Shown here: one piece after another, positions 5,724-14,067 of the stretch
Layout: each line of letters opens with the position of its first letter
Position numbering within the stretch: the first letter of the stretch is position 1
Assembly: GCA_029265085.1 (NCBI GenBank)
Contig: JAJUJY010000049.1
Coordinates: 1 to 26,232 of the forward strand
Source of the DNA: Chloroflexota bacterium
GTDB lineage: Bacteria; Chloroflexota; Anaerolineae; Anaerolineales; Anaerolineaceae
Reading direction: 5' to 3'
Length of the DNA stretch: 26,232 nucleotides
Program-made: the position numbers and the translations under genes
Notes under the pieces: generated by a model
The model's database searches: none
Seen by the model: the letters and a program-made list of their open reading frames with translations, nothing else
What the model was told of the DNA's origin: nothing

Positions 5724-8125
5724 TGCGTCCGCGCTGGCATAAAGTACTTGCTGATTTATGGAGCAATAAGGTCCGCTCAATTCTGGTGATTGCATCCATT
5801 TCTGTGGGCTTATTTGCGGTAGGCATGATTTCAACAGCCCACACCTGGTTAACCGAAGCCATGCGAGACGGATACCCGGCAGTTAATCCAGCCAACATCA
5901 TGATCCGCTCGGCAGGCTTCAACCAGGATTTTGTCGAACGAGTCCGTCATATATCGGGTGTAAAGGAAGCCGAAGGTGCGGCAATCCTGGATTTACGATT
6001 GAAACTTGCCGGAGAAAAACTGATCCCCATCACCATTACAGCCCGGCCGGAAATCCAAAAGATGAACATAAACCGGCTTGAATTGGTAGAAGGAATATGG
6101 CCGCCCGGAGATCGTGAAATTGTTCTGGAGATCAACAAGCTGTCAGACACAGGAGCAAAGGTTGGTGATTACGTCACCCTTCGCCTGCCTTCCGGCAAGC
6201 TGCGCGAGATGAAAGTGGTCGGTGTGGTACATGACCTGACGATTGGCGCTGGCGGCATAGGCGGCGGTTTTTTCCTTGCCCCTGCCCAGGGGTACATTAC
6301 GTACAATACGCTGGCCTGGCTGGAGCAGCCAGCAACCCTAAACCAACTCTATGCCACCGTCAGTGCTCAGCCCGACAACCTGAGCCATATCCGTGATGTT
6401 TCTTCGCGAATTATGACCGAATTTGAGCGCAATGGATTGGTCACCCTGAGCTCGGCTGAACGGCTTAACACAGATCACCCAAACGTGACCTATCTGGATG
6501 CAATCACAGCAGTTTTATTTGTACTCGGTTTACTGGTGGTGTTCCTAAGCGGTTTCCTTATCACCAACACCTTATCTGCACTGCTCAACCAGCAAATTCA
6601 ACAAGTCGGCATCATGAAAACCATCGGTGCAAGCCGCATTCAAATCAACGGCGTGTACATGGTTTTGATTCTGGTGTACAGCCTGCTGGCATTGGCCATT
6701 GCTGTGCCGCTTTCCAACCAGGCAGCCTGGCTGGAATTGCAATTCCTCTCCCGCCAGATCAATTTCAATTTACCTGAATTTCACACCGTTCCACGCTCGT
6801 TAATCCTGCAAATTGTCATCGCCTTAATTGTTCCGCAGTTGGCCGGAGCAATCCCCATCTGGCAGGGTACCCGCATTACCATCCAACAGGCATTAAGCGG
6901 GATTGGTAGTTCAACCAGTGAAAACCAGGGCAGGTTGTACCAGCGGCTTTCGAGACTAAAAGGGCTTTCTCGGCCCCTGCTAATCTCCTTAAGAAACACC
7001 TTCCGCCGCCGCATTCGATTGATTTTGACATTGTTCACCCTCATCTTGGGCGGAGCCATTTTCATCGCCACCTTTAATGTGCGCGGCTCCCTGGATAACT
7101 ATATTGCCCGCTTGGGAAAATATTTTATTGCCGATGTCAATCTATCACTCGACCGCCCCTACCGGACAGAAGAAATCCAACAAATTCTTATGCAGGTTCC
7201 CGGTGTTGTCGTTGTGGAAGGCTGGTCTGCCGCCAAAGCCGAACTGGTCACCGGAGGCCAATCCGGTGAAAGCGTATCACTGCAGGCGCCCCCAGCAGAC
7301 AGCCGCCTGATTGAGCCGATTATGCGCAGCGGGCGCTGGCTGCTACCTGGAGACCAAAACGCGATTGTCTTGAGCGAGTTATTTGAAGAACGATACCCTG
7401 CCCTGGCCGTTGGGGACACGATAACCCTCAAGGTAAACGGGGAAGAAACCGACTGGGTGGTCGTTGGCTTCTTCCAGTTTGCCGGAAAAAGCGGCGGATT
7501 GTTTGCCTATACCACCTTCGACTACTTATCCCAGACCATTAGCCAGCCCGGAAAATCCGCGGTTTACCGAATTGTCGCCCAGGATGGAATGCACACCCTG
7601 ACACAGCAAGAAGACCTTGGCCGCCGCGTGGAAAACCACCTCAACAATCTAGGCATACAGGCCAACGATGTTCGGGCTGGTCTCTCCCTGCAAACTTCCA
7701 CCTCCAGCGGGCTGAACACATTGACTACCTTTTTGTTAATCATGGCCTTGCTGATGGCAACGGTTGGCAGTATTGGGCTGATGGGCACCATGTCGTTGAA
7801 TGTCATGGAACGCACCCGAGAAATCGGTGTAATGCGTGCCATTGGTGCCACGGACCGCATTATCACCAACCTGGTGATTGTGGAGGGAGTTTTCATCGGT
7901 ATGGTGAGCTGGCTGCTGGCCTGCCTGGCTGCTTTTCCAATTGGCAAACTGTTATCCGATGTGATTAGTATTGCCATCTTCAGCACGCCCATCACATTTA
8001 CGTTTACCCCAACGGGCATTTTAATCTGGCTGGGTCTGGTGCTGGCCTTATCCATATTTGCCAGTGTATTACCAGCCCGCAGCGCTGCACGGTTAACCAT
8101 CCGCGAAGTCCTTGCTTACGAATAG
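5723..8125 (+). CDS. ABC transporter permease, tandem FtsX/MacB type
   Basis: The 800-residue membrane protein contains two copies of the FtsX-type permease unit. Predicted membrane segments lie near residues 19-39, 260-285, 311-331, 358-378, 430-452, 666-690, 716-742 and 761-785. Large extracytoplasmic MacB-PCD-like domains occupy about 40-260 and 455-665. The cytoplasmic couplings GIMKTIGAS and REIGVMRAIGAT are typical of the MacB/LolC/FtsX superfamily. These permeases act as ATP-driven mechanotransmitters that push substrates outward instead of carrying them through a channel. One fused protein probably replaces two half-permeases and would be served by the two ATPases upstream. The start codon shares its A with the upstream TGA stop, so translation is coupled. 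Confidence 0.92.
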   Translation: MRPRWHKVLADLWSNKVRSILVIASISVGLFAVGMISTAHTWLTEAMRDGYPAVNPANIMIRSAGFNQDFVERVRHISGVKEAEGAAILDLRLKLAGEKLIPITITARPEIQKMNINRLELVEGIWPPGDREIVLEINKLSDTGAKVGDYVTLRLPSGKLREMKVVGVVHDLTIGAGGIGGGFFLAPAQGYITYNTLAWLEQPATLNQLYATVSAQPDNLSHIRDVSSRIMTEFERNGLVTLSSAERLNTDHPNVTYLDAITAVLFVLGLLVVFLSGFLITNTLSALLNQQIQQVGIMKTIGASRIQINGVYMVLILVYSLLALAIAVPLSNQAAWLELQFLSRQINFNLPEFHTVPRSLILQIVIALIVPQLAGAIPIWQGTRITIQQALSGIGSSTSENQGRLYQRLSRLKGLSRPLLISLRNTFRRRIRLILTLFTLILGGAIFIATFNVRGSLDNYIARLGKYFIADVNLSLDRPYRTEEIQQILMQVPGVVVVEGWSAAKAELVTGGQSGESVSLQAPPADSRLIEPIMRSGRWLLPGDQNAIVLSELFEERYPALAVGDTITLKVNGEETDWVVVGFFQFAGKSGGLFAYTTFDYLSQTISQPGKSAVYRIVAQDGMHTLTQQEDLGRRVENHLNNLGIQANDVRAGLSLQTSTSSGLNTLTTFLLIMALLMATVGSIGLMGTMSLNVMERTREIGVMRAIGATDRIITNLVIVEGVFIGMVSWLLACLAAFPIGKLLSDVISIAIFSTPITFTFTPTGILIWLGLVLALSIFASVLPARSAARLTIREVLAYE

Positions 8126-8143
8126 CACGAAGAGGAGAACGAC

Positions 8144-9310
8144 ATGCACACAAAAATGAAATTTTTTGGAATGTTGATCATTACGGCCATCCTGTTGACT
8201 GGCTGCTCGGCTATACCCTGGGCAAAAGAAGCCGAACCTACCCCCTTACCTGTTGTAACTGGCAGCGCAAATGTCACATCAGAAGGACGGATCGTACCCA
8301 AACAGTTTACTTCCCTGGCATTTTTAAGCAGCGGAGAAATTGAGAACATCGCGGTATCTGAAGGCCAGCAAGTGGATAAAGACACTATCCTGGTCAGCCT
8401 GGGGAAACGCGAGCAGGCACTTGCAGCAGTGGCACAGGCAAAACTGGCACAGCTTTCCGCGCAGCAGCAGCTTGATCAGCTCAACCGGTTGGCAGATGAA
8501 GCCCGCGGGCAAACCGAACTGGCACTTGCAGCCGCGAACAAAGCAGTTAGCGATGCACAACAAGCCTACGACGAGATAAACTCCGAAGATTTGCGCGATG
8601 AAATTGAAGATAAGCAGGCAGCAGTCAAGGATGCACAGGAAGAATTGGCCGATAAACAAGAAACTTTGGATAAGTATCTTGATTTAAGCCCGGACAACCA
8701 AAAGCGGAAAGACGCCCAAAACGAAGTTGATGACGCCTTGCGCGCCCTCCACGATGCAGAACGCGAACGCGACTTGCTCCAATATGAACTCGATCAGGCA
8801 AAAGCCACCCTGGACCAGGCCCTGGGACGCCAAAAAGAAACCCTGCGCGCGCTGGAAGCACGCAAAGACGGCCCGGATGCGGATGCATTGGCCTTAGCCC
8901 AGGCAACGATGGACAGCGCAGCCGCACAGCTTGCGGCAGCCGAACGCGCCCTGGCCCAAATGGATTTACTCGCCCCCTACAACGGCATCGTGATGAAAAT
9001 TCTTAATTACGAAGCCGGTGAAACGGTGATGGCTGGTCAACCTGTGATTACCTTCGCGGATACCAGTGCCTGGTATGTAGAAACCACCGACTTAACTGAA
9101 CTGGATGTTGTCAGGTTATCAGAAGGACAGGCAGTTACAGTTGCACCGGATGCATTACCAGAGGCTACGTACACCGGGACCATAGAATCCATCAGCAAAG
9201 TGTTTACAGAAAAAAGCGGCGATGTGCTTTACACCGTCAAGATTCGCCTGCAAGATCCGGACGAGCAATTACGCTGGGGAATGACAGTCAAATTAACCTT
9301 TGTGGAATAA
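8144..9310 (+). CDS. HlyD/MacA-like adaptor lipoprotein of the ABC exporter
   Basis: The 388-residue protein starts with a lipoprotein signal (hydrophobic residues 6-19, lipobox LLTGC with Cys21), followed by a short Pro/Thr-rich linker. Residues 45-85 and about 275-310 form the two halves of a lipoyl/barrel-sandwich domain (SSGEIENIAVSEGQQV; APYNGIVMKILNYEAGETV). Between them lies a long Ala/Gln/Glu/Asp-rich coiled coil (about 88-270). A C-terminal beta-barrel and membrane-proximal part end the protein. It should sit on the outer face of the membrane and work with the FtsX permease as MacA does with MacB. GAGGAG precedes the ATG, 18 bases after the permease stop. No outer-membrane channel gene is in the window. 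Confidence 0.9.
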   Translation: MHTKMKFFGMLIITAILLTGCSAIPWAKEAEPTPLPVVTGSANVTSEGRIVPKQFTSLAFLSSGEIENIAVSEGQQVDKDTILVSLGKREQALAAVAQAKLAQLSAQQQLDQLNRLADEARGQTELALAAANKAVSDAQQAYDEINSEDLRDEIEDKQAAVKDAQEELADKQETLDKYLDLSPDNQKRKDAQNEVDDALRALHDAERERDLLQYELDQAKATLDQALGRQKETLRALEARKDGPDADALALAQATMDSAAAQLAAAERALAQMDLLAPYNGIVMKILNYEAGETVMAGQPVITFADTSAWYVETTDLTELDVVRLSEGQAVTVAPDALPEATYTGTIESISKVFTEKSGDVLYTVKIRLQDPDEQLRWGMTVKLTFVE

Positions 9311-9363
9311 TCTCGAACGAATGACCTGTGCAGCCATCTTAATCCTCCTTGCCGGATCATCCA

Positions 9364-9387
9364 AATCCGGTTAAGATTGGCCGGATT
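9364..9387. repeat. Inverted repeat before the EamA gene
   Basis: AATCCGG (9364-9370) and CCGGATT (9381-9387) are separated by 10 bases and end 6 bases before the preferred start codon of the transporter gene. There is no T-run, so it is not a terminator. It could be an operator or a leader hairpin. Confidence 0.45.
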
Positions 9388-9393
9388 AAACAT

Positions 9394-10314
9394 ATGGCAG
9401 AAACATCAACTCTCTTTGGGTTTCCATATCCAGGCGAGGCAGCCGCGTTGGCGGCTGCCCTGCTCTGGGCACTTGCCTCCGTCTTGTTTACCCGGCTGGG
9501 CGAGAAACTGCGTTCGGTTGAAATCAACTTTCTTAAAGGCATTTTAGCTTTGGTGCTCTTAACCGGCACCCTGTTTGGATTGGGCGAAGGACTGACAACC
9601 ATTCCAACATTAGCCTTCATTTTATTAATCATCAGCGGTGCCATCGGAATTGGGTTGGGTGACACTGCCTACTTACAATCCTTGCAGCAAATTGGCGCGC
9701 GCCGCACCCTGCTGTTAGCCATGCTGGCCCCACCCATGACCGGTGTTCTGGCCTGGATATTTTTAGGAGAAACACTGCCTGCGGCAGCCTGGGCTGGCAT
9801 CCTCGTTACGATTTTGGGCGTTGCCTGGGTAATCAGTGAACGGACCCCCAACGGCAGCCGATCCTCCGTCAGCCTGCTCAAAGGCATTGGATTTGGGTTG
9901 CTGGCTGCCCTGGCGCAATCGATTGGTGTGATCCTTTCACGGGCAGCATTGACACAAACCAGTGTCAGTTCTCTTCAATCTGCCATTTTGCGCCTGTTGG
10001 CCGGAGTATTACTGCTATTCCTATGGATGAAATTATCGCGCCAGCCCGTGGTTACCTGGAGAAATTTTCGCCAATCGCGCCAATTGGTTGGCATGATTCT
10101 CGCCGCCACCCTGATTGGCACCTACCTGGCGATCTGGCTGCAGCAGATTTCGATTGACCTGGCACCTGCCGGAATTGCCCAAACCCTGCTCTCCACCAGT
10201 CCCATCTTCATTCTTCCGATTTCCGCGCTGGGCGGCGAAAAGGTCAGTCTGCGCTCGATTCTTGGGGCATTGATCGCAATGGCAGGCATCTGGCTGCTTT
10301 TCGGTGGACGATAA
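9394..10314 (+). CDS. EamA/DMT-superfamily transporter
   Basis: This is an integral membrane protein of 306 residues with about ten hydrophobic helices in two EamA repeats. Examples are AAALLWALASVLFTR, ILALVLLTGTLFGLG, LLLAMLAPPMTGVLAWIFLG and, in the second half, IAQTLLSTSPIFILPISAL. The family exports or exchanges metabolites and drugs, and its substrate cannot be told by reading. The frame opens at a TTG at 9349, but the ATG at 9394 is preferred because the first helix begins soon after it. Neither start has a clear ribosome binding site, so the start is uncertain. It follows the exporter operon by about 80 bases and may be a separate unit; an inverted repeat is at 9364-9387. Confidence 0.85.
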   Translation: MAETSTLFGFPYPGEAAALAAALLWALASVLFTRLGEKLRSVEINFLKGILALVLLTGTLFGLGEGLTTIPTLAFILLIISGAIGIGLGDTAYLQSLQQIGARRTLLLAMLAPPMTGVLAWIFLGETLPAAAWAGILVTILGVAWVISERTPNGSRSSVSLLKGIGFGLLAALAQSIGVILSRAALTQTSVSSLQSAILRLLAGVLLLFLWMKLSRQPVVTWRNFRQSRQLVGMILAATLIGTYLAIWLQQISIDLAPAGIAQTLLSTSPIFILPISALGGEKVSLRSILGALIAMAGIWLLFGGR

Positions 10315-10325
10315 GGTATTAAACT

Positions 10326-10344
10326 TACCCCTCACGGGTATAAT
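10326..10344 (+). promoter_or_regulatory. Candidate -10 box of the kinase-regulator pair
   Basis: TATAAT (10339-10344) lies 30 bases before the histidine kinase start, with no good -35 at normal spacing. It overlaps a 5-bp stem TACCC-CTCAC-GGGTA (10326-10340) directly after the EamA stop. The site may therefore be a promoter, a weak terminator, or both. Confidence 0.3.
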
Positions 10345-10374
10345 TTAAACAACCCTATTCACGCGAGGTCTCCT

Positions 10375-11637
10375 ATGGCCGCATCTACCCCGGTTCAGCC
10401 GCCCAAACCACCCTTTAGAGCGCGCCTGCGCAGCCTGATTGTTCCTGAGGGCGAAGCATTAATTCGCCTGACAACCTATGTAATTATTTTTATCATGCTG
10501 CTGGTCTTTATCCTGGATGAAGGAACAGATCTGCCGTCCTGGCGCTTCTATGGGACAATTCTTTCTTTAACCGCTATTTTGGTGGTTAATATCTTATGGG
10601 ATCAAATCCTGGCCAATTTCAAGAATCAAAATACCGGGCAGCTTTTCATTGTGCTGGTTAATTCAGCGCTCATGTTGTTAACCAGTCTGCTGGGTCATTA
10701 CATTACGATCATATACATCTATTTTATGGTCGCTGCTCAAGCCTTTATCACACTCAGTATTCGCCGGGCAATAACCCTTGTCCTCACATTGGCCTTTGCA
10801 TACCTCGCCCTCATGCATTTCCTCGGAGTCGAATGGGAGGGAATTGCATCCCTGGCCACCGGTTTATTCGTTGGTCTGGTCTTTGTTGTGACCTTATCCC
10901 TGGTATTACAACGCTATGCAGAACAAACCCGCCGGGCAGAACGTCTGGCAGCCGAACTCAAGCAGGCCAATCAGGAACTGGTGGCCGCCCGCCAGCGTGA
11001 AGCAGAACTGGCCGTAGCGCAAGAACGGGTTCGGCTTGCACGCGATATTCACGACGGTCTGGGGCACCACCTCACGGCTGTCAACATCCAGTTACAGGCC
11101 GCCGCAAAAATGATTCAAAAGGACCCGCAGCGAGCCGCTGAGGTAATCGAGACCTGCCGCCAGGAAGCCAAACTGGCTTTAGAAGAAGTCCGGCAAAGCG
11201 TGGCGATTATGCGCCGCTCCCCGCTTGACGGCAAGACCCTGCAAGAAGCGCTCACCACCCTGGTGGAAGATTTCCAACGCAGTGCCACCTTTACCATTCA
11301 GTTTCAGTCCACTGGCGCAGCCAGTGAAAATCTCTCTCCGGCAGCAGCCGCCACATTCTACCGGGTGGCGCAAGAAGGTCTGACCAACGCACAAAAACAT
11401 GCCGCCAATATCAGCCGTATGATCATCGAACTGGAACATTCCCCCCAGGAAGTCCGCTTGGTATTGCAGGACAATGGACAAGGCAGTAATGCAACCGAAC
11501 GGCCCTCCGGTTTTGGCCTGGTTGGCCTGCGCGAGCGGGTAGAACAGCTCGGCGGAACATTCTCCGCCGCATCCGAGTCGGCAGGCGGATTCGAGATCAA
11601 AGCAGTTATTCCATGTGAGGAGAAGCGCCATGATTAA
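10375..11637 (+). CDS. Membrane sensor histidine kinase, NarL-partner family (HisKA_3)
   Basis: The 420-residue protein has about six membrane helices (from residue 33 to about 178), with almost no extracytoplasmic loop. A coiled linker (about 180-218), a HisKA_3 dimerisation domain with phospho-acceptor His226 in RDIHDGLGHHL, and a HATPase domain (Asn338 in TNAQKHA, DNGQG 366-370, GFGLVGLRERV 379-389) follow. It should autophosphorylate and pass phosphate to the response regulator whose gene overlaps its end by 8 bases. The lack of a sensing loop suggests it detects a signal within or at the membrane, as DesK or LiaS-like kinases do. GAGG precedes the ATG. The signal is unknown. Confidence 0.92.
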   Translation: MAASTPVQPPKPPFRARLRSLIVPEGEALIRLTTYVIIFIMLLVFILDEGTDLPSWRFYGTILSLTAILVVNILWDQILANFKNQNTGQLFIVLVNSALMLLTSLLGHYITIIYIYFMVAAQAFITLSIRRAITLVLTLAFAYLALMHFLGVEWEGIASLATGLFVGLVFVVTLSLVLQRYAEQTRRAERLAAELKQANQELVAARQREAELAVAQERVRLARDIHDGLGHHLTAVNIQLQAAAKMIQKDPQRAAEVIETCRQEAKLALEEVRQSVAIMRRSPLDGKTLQEALTTLVEDFQRSATFTIQFQSTGAASENLSPAAAATFYRVAQEGLTNAQKHAANISRMIIELEHSPQEVRLVLQDNGQGSNATERPSGFGLVGLRERVEQLGGTFSAASESAGGFEIKAVIPCEEKRHD

Positions 11638-12277
11638 AGTAATGCTGGTTGATGACCAAAAACTTGTCCGACAGGGTATTCAAATGCTGCTGGAAAGCGA
11701 AGAGGATATCCAGGTCATTGGGCAGGCTAACAACGGCGCAGAGGCTTTAGACCTGGCCGCCAGCTTGAAACCGGACGTGGTTTTAATGGATGTGCGCATG
11801 CCAGTTATGGATGGTGTCACCGCCACCCAGGCCTTCAGCCAGCAGTTTCCTAAGGTTGGGGTAATTATCTTAACAACCTTTGATGATGATGAATATATTT
11901 TTGAGGGGTTGAAAGCCGGTGCACGTGGTTATTTATTAAAAGATATCAGCAGTGAAGAAATGGCTGCCGCTGTTCGAACCGTAGCGGCCGGGGGCGCACT
12001 GATCCAACCCAGCATTACCCGCAAAGTACTGGCAGAATTTTCGCGGCTTTCCGCCACGCCAGCCGCAAAAACAGTCCAGCTCGCCGATCCGTTAACCGAG
12101 CGGGAATTGGAAGTGCTGCGCTGCCTGACCGAAGGATTATCCAACAAAGAAATCGCCGAAAAGCTGGTCATCACCGAAGGCACGGTAAAAAATCACGTCT
12201 CCAACTTGATCGCCAAGCTCAACGTGCGCGACCGCACTCAGGCCATTCTCAAAGCCCAGGAGCTGAAATTAATTTAG
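11630..12277 (+). CDS. NarL/FixJ-type response regulator
   Basis: The 215-residue protein has an intact receiver: acidic pair Asp8-Asp9, phospho-acceptor Asp54 (VLMDVRMP), Thr82 and Lys104 (YLLKDIS). A LuxR-type helix-turn-helix at about 155-213 follows (LTERELEVLRCLTEG, LSNKEIAEKL, GTVKNHVSNLIAKL). It is the evident partner of the kinase encoded just upstream. The start at 11630 is chosen over 11615 because GAGGAG stands 7 bases before it and the protein then begins with the standard IKVMLVDD. The intact receiver contrasts with the degenerate one at 1442-2098. It converges on the flagellar cluster with only 14 bases between the two stop codons. Confidence 0.93.
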   Translation: MIKVMLVDDQKLVRQGIQMLLESEEDIQVIGQANNGAEALDLAASLKPDVVLMDVRMPVMDGVTATQAFSQQFPKVGVIILTTFDDDEYIFEGLKAGARGYLLKDISSEEMAAAVRTVAAGGALIQPSITRKVLAEFSRLSATPAAKTVQLADPLTERELEVLRCLTEGLSNKEIAEKLVITEGTVKNHVSNLIAKLNVRDRTQAILKAQELKLI

Positions 12278-12291
12278 GGTGCAAAGTTGAA

Positions 12292-12600
12292 TCACCTGGG
12301 ACGATTGCCAGCCACACGGTAAATATAGGCCAGGACTTTGGCAACCACCAGGTACAGCTCCGGGGGGATTTCATCACCCGGATTGACTGCCGACAAGGCC
12401 GCCGTCAAGTTCGGGTCATCATAAATTGGCACGTTATTTTCACGCGCCAGGGCTAAAATTTGAGCAGCCACCTTGCCTTTTCCAACCGCTACCACCCGGG
12501 GTGCACGATCTTTTTCAGCATCATACTGCAATGCTGCCGCGACTTCCCGGCCGCCGGAATTTCGAAACGATTCTTGAATGCGCAGCCTGCGGGTTCCCAT
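12292..12600 (-). CDS. YlqH-like small FlhB C-domain protein (export-switch homologue)
   Basis: The 102-residue protein matches the cytoplasmic C-terminal domain of FlhB/YscU: VAAALQYDAE, PRVVAVGKGKVAAQILALA, NNVPIYDDPNLTAAL, GDEIPPELYLVVAKVLAYIY. FlhB controls the change from rod/hook to filament export after self-cleavage at Asn-Pro-Thr-His. Here the NPTH position reads Gly-Gly-Arg-Glu (about residues 16-19) and there are no membrane helices, so the protein cannot self-cleave in the FlhB way. Stand-alone proteins of this kind (Bacillus YlqH) are known next to YlqG, as here. AGAGGTG precedes the ATG, and only 2 bases separate it from the stop of the YlqG-like gene. It is the last gene of the flagellar run and may modify export switching. 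Confidence 0.8.
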   Translation of the reverse strand: MGTRRLRIQESFRNSGGREVAAALQYDAEKDRAPRVVAVGKGKVAAQILALARENNVPIYDDPNLTAALSAVNPGDEIPPELYLVVAKVLAYIYRVAGNRPR

Positions 12601-12602
12601 TA

Positions 12603-13955
12603 CTACACCTCTATATCCACACCCATCAAGGTGGATTGACGGCCCCGCTGGACAATAATCCCACCAGGCGCTTCCAGCGGACCAGATTCCACCCGTGAGT
12701 CTTTCATCACAAACCCCAAATCAGCCAGGTCAGCTTCTAACCAGGGGATTTCCTCACGAGCCTTCTGGCACAAATCCGCAGTGGTTGCCGTGACAACCGT
12801 TTGCGCCTGTTTGCCAACCAGCGAAAGATCTACCTGAACCGCCCGTCCTGGTGCAAGCTCCACCTGGATAACCAGGTGCGTATCGTGGGGGTCAATTTTT
12901 CCATCACCCGATGTGTTCCTGCGTGAAACAAATACCCGCGCAGATAAAGGTGCTGGCTCGGCTTTTCCCTGCCCGCCTTGGAGAAATATCGGCAAATTTG
13001 CCCATTCGCCTCTGCCCGGCACCGGATCAGGCCGAACGTTTTGCAAATGGCTCTGACGCATTTCTTCCAATAAACGGTCAATCGCGTTGGCCAGGTCCGC
13101 GCGCCCGCTTTCACGTGCCATTTGCTGTAATCGCACCAGTGAATACAATCCATCTTCTGACCAGAAAGGCCCGGAAGAGTTTAATTTTTCCAACAGTTGA
13201 TTTTCCAACGAACGCCCAAGCGTCCCAGCCGAAGCTCTTAACGCATCAGCCATCTTTTTCGGCAGCCCGCTCCAATCCACCAGGGTCTTTTCCAACATAC
13301 TCAGGTTTGTCTGGATCATTTGCTGCAAATCGGCTGGCAAACGCGGATCAGCGGACATACCGCGCAAAATCGTAAGCAGCCTGGCCATTAATTCCCCCGT
13401 CTGGCTGTGCTCGCCGCCCATTAGTGCCAACACCCCTGCGCTGAGGGGTAACCCGGCCGCTTTAATCGCTGCGGCCAACTGTGCTTCCTGCTCTCCCCAG
13501 GTACCTAACTGCTCCAACACACTGGATAATTCATCCAATACCTCAGGGGTAACCAGCAGCCGCTGGTCCAGAGCAGCCCGCACCAGGGTTAAATTCTGCG
13601 TATTGGCAGATAAACCATATTGCTCCAGCAGCCGGGAAGCCAGGTCGCGTGTCGGAACAACGATTTGTGGAGCACTGGCTGGTGTGTCTGCTCCGGGTAC
13701 AAATTTCAACACCAGCTTCTGGTTTGCCAGTTGGGTCACCACAAAATGAGCGGTACGCTGGCTCAGCAGCGCGGCAGCCTGCTCTGACGAGGATAACTGC
13801 GCCACAACCGGGAACCCCTCAACAGAGAGGATCGCCTGGGTACCGGTGACCTGCAGTACCTCAGCCGTCACCCGCTGAAAAGGGCGCAGCGCCAGGTCCT
13901 GCCCTGAGGCAGGCTGGATCGAAGAAATCGGCAGGCTTCCGGGAAAATTCATCAT
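12603..13955 (-). CDS. YlqG-like, FliK-related flagellar protein
   Basis: The 450-residue protein has no signal peptide or membrane segment. Its N-terminal ~75 residues form a small beta-rich unit (RPFQRVTAEVLQVTGTQAIL...VVTQLANQKLVLKF). A long helical middle and a C-terminal domain (about 375-435) follow, with THLVIQVELAPGRAVQVDLSL and WLEADLADLGFVM resembling the C-domain of the hook-length control protein FliK. Position and pairing with the FlhB-C homologue match the Bacillus ylqG-ylqH pair. A role in hook length or in export-substrate switching is inferred; the match is by pattern only. The start is one of two adjacent ATGs (13955 or 13952), with a weak ribosome binding site. A strong hairpin separates it from flgE. 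Confidence 0.65.
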   Translation of the reverse strand: MMNFPGSLPISSIQPASGQDLALRPFQRVTAEVLQVTGTQAILSVEGFPVVAQLSSSEQAAALLSQRTAHFVVTQLANQKLVLKFVPGADTPASAPQIVVPTRDLASRLLEQYGLSANTQNLTLVRAALDQRLLVTPEVLDELSSVLEQLGTWGEQEAQLAAAIKAAGLPLSAGVLALMGGEHSQTGELMARLLTILRGMSADPRLPADLQQMIQTNLSMLEKTLVDWSGLPKKMADALRASAGTLGRSLENQLLEKLNSSGPFWSEDGLYSLVRLQQMARESGRADLANAIDRLLEEMRQSHLQNVRPDPVPGRGEWANLPIFLQGGQGKAEPAPLSARVFVSRRNTSGDGKIDPHDTHLVIQVELAPGRAVQVDLSLVGKQAQTVVTATTADLCQKAREEIPWLEADLADLGFVMKDSRVESGPLEAPGGIIVQRGRQSTLMGVDIEV

Positions 13956-14006
13956 CAGGTTGCTACTTTCTACATCTGTTCCTCAGACCTACACCTGTTG
14001 TTGAAG

Positions 14007-14040
14007 AAGGGGCGCAGACGGCAGTTCGACTGCGCCCCTT
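14007..14040 (-). terminator. Strong hairpin between flgE and the ylqG-like gene
   Basis: A perfect 11-bp GC-rich inverted repeat (AAGGGGCGCAG 14007-14017, CTGCGCCCCTT 14030-14040) with a 12-base loop starts 27 bases after the flgE stop. On the minus strand it is followed by CTTCTTC, which is not a full T-run. It may end most flgE transcripts or protect their 3' end, lowering expression of the last two genes. Confidence 0.6.
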
Positions 14041-14067
14041 GATTGGAACAATACTAGCCTGGCAAGT

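Noticed and set aside
7564..8100. 178-codon minus-strand open frame opposite the permease end
   Set aside because: It mirrors conserved FtsX membrane segments and matches no known family; the permease reading is far better supported.
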